A DNA stretch of 33,923 nt from assembly GCA_035646535.1 (NCBI GenBank), contig DASRPD010000069.1, positions 1 to 33,923 on the forward strand, given 5' to 3'. The translations under genes were made by a program, and so were the position numbers. The first letter of the stretch is position 1, and each line of letters opens with the position of its first letter. This stretch comes from DASRPD01 sp035646535 (GTDB taxonomy: Bacteria; Actinomycetota; Acidimicrobiia; IMCC26256; JANYLB01). The notes under the pieces were generated by a model, which made no database searches, was not told where the DNA came from, and saw only the letters and a list, made by a program, of their open reading frames with translations. Below are positions 30,016-33,923 of the stretch, one piece after another.

Positions 30016-31422
30016 GTGGGTGACCTCCGCGGCGCGCTCGGCGCCGATCGCGCCCGCGCCGAGCCACTCGAGCTGACGATGTACGCCCGGGATGCAGGAA
30101 CCGAGGTGGGTACGGCGGCCGCGGTGTGTTTCCCCCGCTCGGCCGACGAGGTCGCCGCGGCTGTGCGCGTCGCCGCCCGCCATCGCCGGCCGTTCGTAGC
30201 CCGGGGTAGCGGCACCGGTCTCGCCGGTGGTGCCACACCCGTTGGTGAGCCGGTCGTCATCGTGACGACGGCGATGAACCGCGTGCTCGAGGTCGATCCC
30301 GACGAGCGAGTGGCGTGGGTGGAACCGGGAGTGTTGAACCTCGACCTCAGCCGGGCTGTCGCCCAGTTCGGGCTGCACTACTCGCCGGACCCATCGTCGC
30401 AGCAGGCCTGCACGATCGGCGGCAACGTCGCCACCAACGCGGGTGGGCCTCATTGTCTGGCCCGCGGGGTCACCTCCGCGCACGTGCTCGCGATCGACGT
30501 CGTCCTCGCGGACGGATCGACTGCCCGCCTCGGCGGCCTCGAGCCCGACACCCCGGGCTACGACCTGCGGGGGGCGTTCGTCGGCAGCGAGGGAACGATG
30601 GGCATCGCCACCTCGATCGCAGTCCGGCTGACTCCGAACCCGCCCGACGTCCGCACCCTGCTCGTCGATTTCACCTCGGTGGAGGATGCGGCCGCGACGG
30701 TCAGCGGGATCATTGCGGCAGGAGCCCTGCCCGCGGCCCTCGAGATGATGGATGCCGAGATCACCCGCGCGGTCGAGGATTACGTCGGCGCCGGATACCC
30801 GCGTGACGCGGCCGCGGTGTTGCTGGTCGAGCTCGACGGTTCACCCGCGGGCGTTGCCGCGGACGAAGCTCTGGTCGACGAGGTTGCCCGTGCCCACGGT
30901 GCCCGCACCGTCCGGGTCGCGGCCGACGACGCCGAGCGCGAGCTGCTGTGGAAGGGCCGGAAGTCCGCGTTCGGGGCGATCGCCCGCATCGCCCCGGACT
31001 ACTACCTCCACGACGCGGTCGTCCCCCGCACCCGCCTCGTCGAGGTGTTGGCGCGCGTCTATGAGATCGCCCGTGAGGAACGCCTCACCATGATGAACGT
31101 GTTCCACGCGGGTGATGGGAATCTCCATCCGCTCATCGTCTTCGACGCGCGTGAGCCCGGCGTGTGGACGCGAGTGCACGACGCCGGGCGCGCCATCCTC
31201 GAGGCATGCGTGGAGGCCGGAGGGGTGCTCTCCGGCGAGCACGGCATCGGGCTGGAGAAACGGGACGCGATGCGGATGATCTTCGGGCCGGACGATCTCG
31301 ACGCGCAGGCTCGCCTGCGCGACGCCTTCGATCCCGAGGGCCTCGCCAACCCCGCGAAGGTGCTGCCTCGCGGCAGCCGCTGCGGAGAGGTGCAACGCGT
31401 TCCGGAGGGCGTGTGGATCTGA
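30016..31422 (+). CDS. glcD: FAD-linked oxidase, glycolate oxidase subunit GlcD-like
   Basis: A 468-residue FAD-binding (PCMH/VAO-type) oxidoreductase. The FAD-binding segments are ARGSGTGLAGGATPVGEP, CTIGGNVATNAGGPHCLARG and FVGSEGTMGIATSIAVRL. The C-terminal domain has VFHAGDGNLHPLI and GVLSGEHGIGLEKRD, which carry the substrate- and metal-binding His residues of D-lactate/glycolate dehydrogenases. It oxidises a 2-hydroxy acid, most likely glycolate or D-lactate, and passes electrons to GlcF. The start is uncertain: GTG 30016 is the first standard codon that gives a normal N terminus, but the frame is open upstream. glcE overlaps its end by 10 bp, so glcD, E and F form an operon. Confidence 0.9.
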   Translation: MGDLRGALGADRARAEPLELTMYARDAGTEVGTAAAVCFPRSADEVAAAVRVAARHRRPFVARGSGTGLAGGATPVGEPVVIVTTAMNRVLEVDPDERVAWVEPGVLNLDLSRAVAQFGLHYSPDPSSQQACTIGGNVATNAGGPHCLARGVTSAHVLAIDVVLADGSTARLGGLEPDTPGYDLRGAFVGSEGTMGIATSIAVRLTPNPPDVRTLLVDFTSVEDAAATVSGIIAAGALPAALEMMDAEITRAVEDYVGAGYPRDAAAVLLVELDGSPAGVAADEALVDEVARAHGARTVRVAADDAERELLWKGRKSAFGAIARIAPDYYLHDAVVPRTRLVEVLARVYEIAREERLTMMNVFHAGDGNLHPLIVFDAREPGVWTRVHDAGRAILEACVEAGGVLSGEHGIGLEKRDAMRMIFGPDDLDAQARLRDAFDPEGLANPAKVLPRGSRCGEVQRVPEGVWI

Positions 31423-32417
31423 CCGGCGAGCTGGAGGCGCTGGCGCGCTCGGTCGGCGACGCCGCCGGTCCGGTGGTCGCGGTCGGGGCCCGCACCCAAT
31501 TCGATGTCGGCGGCCCGGTCCCGACCGACGCGACGATGGTGCGAGCACCCGCCGGCACCGTCCGGTTCGAACCGGCCGATCTCACCGTCACCGTCGGTGC
31601 GGGAACGCCGGTCCGAGACCTGGACGCACTCTTGGCCGACGCCGGCCAGGAGGTGCCCCTCGACCCGCGCGACGCAGACGCCACCGTCGGTGGCGTCCTC
31701 GCCGCGGGCCTGTCGGGCCACCGTCGGCTCGGGCGAGGTCCCGTGCGCGAGGCCGTGCTCGAGGTGCGGGCCGCCATGGCAGATGGCCGCATGGTGAAGG
31801 GTGGTGGGCCCACGGTGAAGAACGTCAGTGGCTACGACATGCCCCGCCTGTTCGTCGGCTCGATGGGCACCCTCGGCGTGCTCGGCCAGGTCACGCTGCG
31901 GTCCCGGGCACGCTCTCGCGAGGTTCGCTGGGTGCGACGGCGCGACGCCGATCCGCGCGCCGTACGCCGGTGCTGTCCCGACGCGACCTGTGTCGCGTGG
32001 AACGGCACCGACACCGTCGTCCTCCTGGAAGGCCATCCTGCCGATCTCGACATCCAAGCGGACGCCGCCGGGCTCGCGTTCTCGGATCCGCCCGTGTGGC
32101 CTTCGGGTCCGCACCGGGCCCGACTCTCGATTCGGCCGGGTGCCGTCGTCGGGTTGCGTGACGGACTCGATGACACCGGCGCGCAATGGTGCGCCGAGAT
32201 CGGTGTCGGCACCGTCCACGTCGCCGCGGACGACCCCGCCGCTCTGGCGCGGGCGCGGGTCGTCGCGCATGGCGTCGGGGGATGGATGCTGCGCGAAGCG
32301 GGAGCACCCGAGCTGGACGGCTTCGGCATCGAGCTTCCGAACCGGGCGTTGCTCCGACGCATCAAGCACGCGTTCGACCCCGACGACAAGCTCGCCCCCG
32401 GAAGGATGCCGCTGTGA
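31413..32417 (+). CDS. glcE: FAD-binding oxidoreductase, glycolate oxidase subunit GlcE-like
   Basis: A 334-residue second FAD-binding subunit, shorter than GlcD and lacking its C-terminal catalytic domain, as usual for GlcE. Seen are VAVGARTQFDVGG near the N terminus, TVGGVLAAGLSGHRRLG, and GPTVKNVSGYDMPRLFVGSMGTLG, the canonical PP-loop and FAD segments. GTG 31413 lies inside the last codons of glcD (10-bp overlap) and follows GGAGGG, so translation is coupled. It is followed after 25 nt by glcF. The complex probably lies on the inner face of the membrane and feeds electrons into quinone. Confidence 0.88.
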   Translation: MDLTGELEALARSVGDAAGPVVAVGARTQFDVGGPVPTDATMVRAPAGTVRFEPADLTVTVGAGTPVRDLDALLADAGQEVPLDPRDADATVGGVLAAGLSGHRRLGRGPVREAVLEVRAAMADGRMVKGGGPTVKNVSGYDMPRLFVGSMGTLGVLGQVTLRSRARSREVRWVRRRDADPRAVRRCCPDATCVAWNGTDTVVLLEGHPADLDIQADAAGLAFSDPPVWPSGPHRARLSIRPGAVVGLRDGLDDTGAQWCAEIGVGTVHVAADDPAALARARVVAHGVGGWMLREAGAPELDGFGIELPNRALLRRIKHAFDPDDKLAPGRMPL

Positions 32418-32442
32418 GGACGACTGTGAAGGTCGGGCCCGG

Positions 32443-33642
32443 ATGACCCTCGGCCTCGATCCCGACGAGCTCGTCGCGTGTGTCGCCTGCGGTCTGTGCC
32501 TGCCGCACTGTCCGACCTATCGCGTCACCGGGCTGGAGCTCGCGTCGCCGCGGGGTCGCATCGCGGCGATGCGGGCCGTCGACGGCGGGATGGCTGCGGC
32601 CGACGCGACGTTCGTGCGGGCGATGCGGGAGTGCGTTCAGTGCCGAGGCTGCGAGGCGGCCTGCCCATCGGGTGTGCCCTTCGGCCACCTGATGGAGACG
32701 ACTCGCGACGCGATGCGACACGTCCCGTCGGCCCGCCCGGCTTGGCGGGTGCGGGTCGCTGAGTGGCTCGGCTACCGCGTCGTGCTCCCGCGGCACTGGC
32801 TCCTGCTGGTGCTGTCTTGGGTGCTCTGGCTCGCCCAGCGGTTAGGCGTCGCCGGCCGGTTGGCGCCCGCCGGGGTGAGCCCGCCGAGCCTTTCAGCCCG
32901 GAGCCTCGCCGTTCGGTTGCTTCCGGACGCGACCCCCGATGTCGTGCTGTTCACCGGCTGTGTCATGGACGCGTGGCAGCGGGACGTGCACCGCGACGCG
33001 ATGACCGTCATGCGCGCGACCGGCGCGCGGGTGGGGCTGATCGGGTCGGGGGGAGCGTGCTGCGGGGCGTTGCACGCCCACGCCGGCCGGCTGGACGAGG
33101 CCCGCTCCCTTGCTCAACGGGTCATCTCGGCGACCGACGGCGACGTCGAGGTCGTGGTGGACAGCGCGGGGTGCGGAGCGGCGCTGAAGTCCTACGGTGA
33201 GCTCCTCGACACCGACGAGGCGCGCGAGTTCTCGGCCCGGGTCTCCGACTTCTCCGAGTGGGTCGTGGCGCGCGCTGCTCTTCCTGTGCAGCGCAGTGGC
33301 CGGCGGGTCGTCGTGGCCGACCCGTGTCACCTCCGGCACGTGCAACATGCTGACGGTGCGGTCCGGACCCTGCTTGCTCCCGCCTACGACCTCGCAGAAA
33401 CGGCCGATGACGGGCTCTGCTGTGGCGCCGGCGGCGTGTACGCGGCCCGCGAGCCGGGACTCGCCGGCGCGATCCGCGACCGCAAAGCCGCGGCCATCCG
33501 CGCCGCCGCGGGTGAGAGCGCCAACCCCGATGCACCCGTGCTGGTCGTGTCCGCCAATCCCGGTTGCGCGCTGCACCTCGGTGCCGTACCCGGTCTGATC
33601 GTCCGTCATCCCGCCGAGCTGCTCGCGGAGGCCCTGCCATGA
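32443..33642 (+). CDS. glcF: Iron-sulfur oxidoreductase, glycolate oxidase subunit GlcF-like
   Basis: A 399-residue protein with two N-terminal 4Fe-4S motifs, CVACGLCLPHCPTY and CVQCRGCEAACPSG, followed by a hydrophobic stretch (HWLLLVLSWVLWLAQRL) and two CCG domains. The CCG motifs are GGACCGALHAHAG and GLCCGAGGVYA, each with an upstream Cys (FTGCV, DPCHL). These bind a further cluster as in heterodisulfide reductase-like proteins. It carries electrons from GlcD/E to the respiratory chain. ATG 32443 has only a weak ribosome-binding site. Its stop codon overlaps the start of a 66-residue ORF as ATGA. Confidence 0.9.
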   Translation: MTLGLDPDELVACVACGLCLPHCPTYRVTGLELASPRGRIAAMRAVDGGMAAADATFVRAMRECVQCRGCEAACPSGVPFGHLMETTRDAMRHVPSARPAWRVRVAEWLGYRVVLPRHWLLLVLSWVLWLAQRLGVAGRLAPAGVSPPSLSARSLAVRLLPDATPDVVLFTGCVMDAWQRDVHRDAMTVMRATGARVGLIGSGGACCGALHAHAGRLDEARSLAQRVISATDGDVEVVVDSAGCGAALKSYGELLDTDEAREFSARVSDFSEWVVARAALPVQRSGRRVVVADPCHLRHVQHADGAVRTLLAPAYDLAETADDGLCCGAGGVYAAREPGLAGAIRDRKAAAIRAAAGESANPDAPVLVVSANPGCALHLGAVPGLIVRHPAELLAEALP

Positions 33643-33839
33643 CCGATCTCACCGAGATGATCGAGAAGCTCCGCTCGATCGACGAGCAGCTCCGAGATCT
33701 CGCGTACGACTCGCTCCGAGCCGCGGCCGACGGGGACGAGGAAGCCAAGGCGCACGAGAAGCGCCTCCTCAAGGCCCGCCGCGCGGTGGAGCGCGCCATC
33801 CACGCCCTCGAACCACCGGAGGGCTTACTCGACAGTTGA
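33639..33839 (+). CDS. Small coiled-coil-like protein coupled to glcF
   Basis: A 66-residue, highly charged and probably all-helical protein (MTDLTEMIEKLRSIDEQLRD at the start) rich in Glu, Asp, Lys, Arg, Ala and Leu, with heptad-like spacing of Leu/Ile that suggests a short coiled coil. Codon use matches its neighbours. ATG 33639 overlaps the glcF stop codon (ATGA), so it is the fourth gene of the operon. I recognise no family. It could be a small assembly or adapter subunit of the complex, but that is inferred from coupling alone. Confidence 0.75.
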   Translation: MTDLTEMIEKLRSIDEQLRDLAYDSLRAAADGDEEAKAHEKRLLKARRAVERAIHALEPPEGLLDS

Positions 33840-33841
33840 GA

Positions 33842-33855
33842 CTGGCGCGAGCCAG
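33842..33855 (+). terminator. Short GNRA-loop hairpin after the glc operon
   Basis: CTGGC and GCCAG (33842-33846, 33851-33855) form a 5-bp stem closed by a GCGA tetraloop, starting 3 nt after the last stop codon. The stem is short and no T-run follows, so termination is only possible. Confidence 0.3.
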
Positions 33856-33923
33856 GACGCCTCCGGCTCTACGGTGCGGCCGGGCCCACGGTTGTCGCGG
33901 TTCCCACGGGGCCTGTAGGGGGC

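Overview
This window is a dense, high-GC chromosomal segment that looks actinobacterial, probably from the class Acidimicrobiia. The lineage is inferred from gene content and start-site architecture; no rRNA or other marker gene is present. Typical signs are the several short-chain dehydrogenases, the acyl-CoA dehydrogenase and SCP2 pair, a TIGR03084-type DinB-fold protein, an actinobacterial-style CtaA, and many genes whose start codon lies 6-8 nt after a TANNNT -10 element, which indicates leaderless transcripts. I see no rRNA, tRNA, CRISPR array, transposase or phage gene. Coding density is very high: no gene-free stretch exceeds about 160 bp.

Layout. 1-131: no gene supported. 132-3299: a PQQ-type beta-propeller lipoprotein facing a hotdog thioesterase, then an SRPBCC / ArsR / AHSA1 operon. 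3384-6636 (minus): a catabolic-looking group of PhyH dioxygenase, SDR, MOSC protein and a second SDR. 6718-9910 (plus): a type I periplasmic-binding-fold protein with no signal peptide, a dienelactone hydrolase and a CoA-transferase. 10038-16159: an alpha/beta hydrolase, heme A synthase (ctaA), an acyl-ACP desaturase with a candidate TetR-type operator, a trehalose-synthase-like glycosyltransferase, a stand-alone 5'-3' exonuclease, a translationally coupled 23-residue ORF and an SDR. 16179-21859 (minus): a Tat-exported amidohydrolase lipoprotein, an unknown protein, a large multi-spanning membrane protein, and a coupled SCP2-like plus acyl-CoA dehydrogenase pair.

21920-26465 looks like a heme O/A supply neighbourhood: polyprenyl diphosphate synthase, an ABC-2 exporter pair, a TlpA-like thioredoxin and protoheme IX farnesyltransferase (ctaB). 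Its partner ctaA lies about 10 kb away. 26558-27645 holds a short GroES-like protein coupled to an SDR. 27741-29892 (minus) is a three-gene operon of a cysteine-rich protein, a TIGR03084 protein and a gamma-carbonic anhydrase. 30016-33839 (plus) is a glycolate-oxidase-type glcDEF operon ending in a coupled small helical protein.

The most notable non-coding structures are short tandem-repeat arrays at three of the six convergent gene junctions. Each array contains the stop codon of the minus-strand gene. The largest, at 24736-24881, combines a 17-bp perfect inverted repeat with five 21-bp tandem units. I did not find a clearly new multi-gene system; the best candidates for novelty are these junction arrays, the coupled small ORFs and the cysteine-rich operon.
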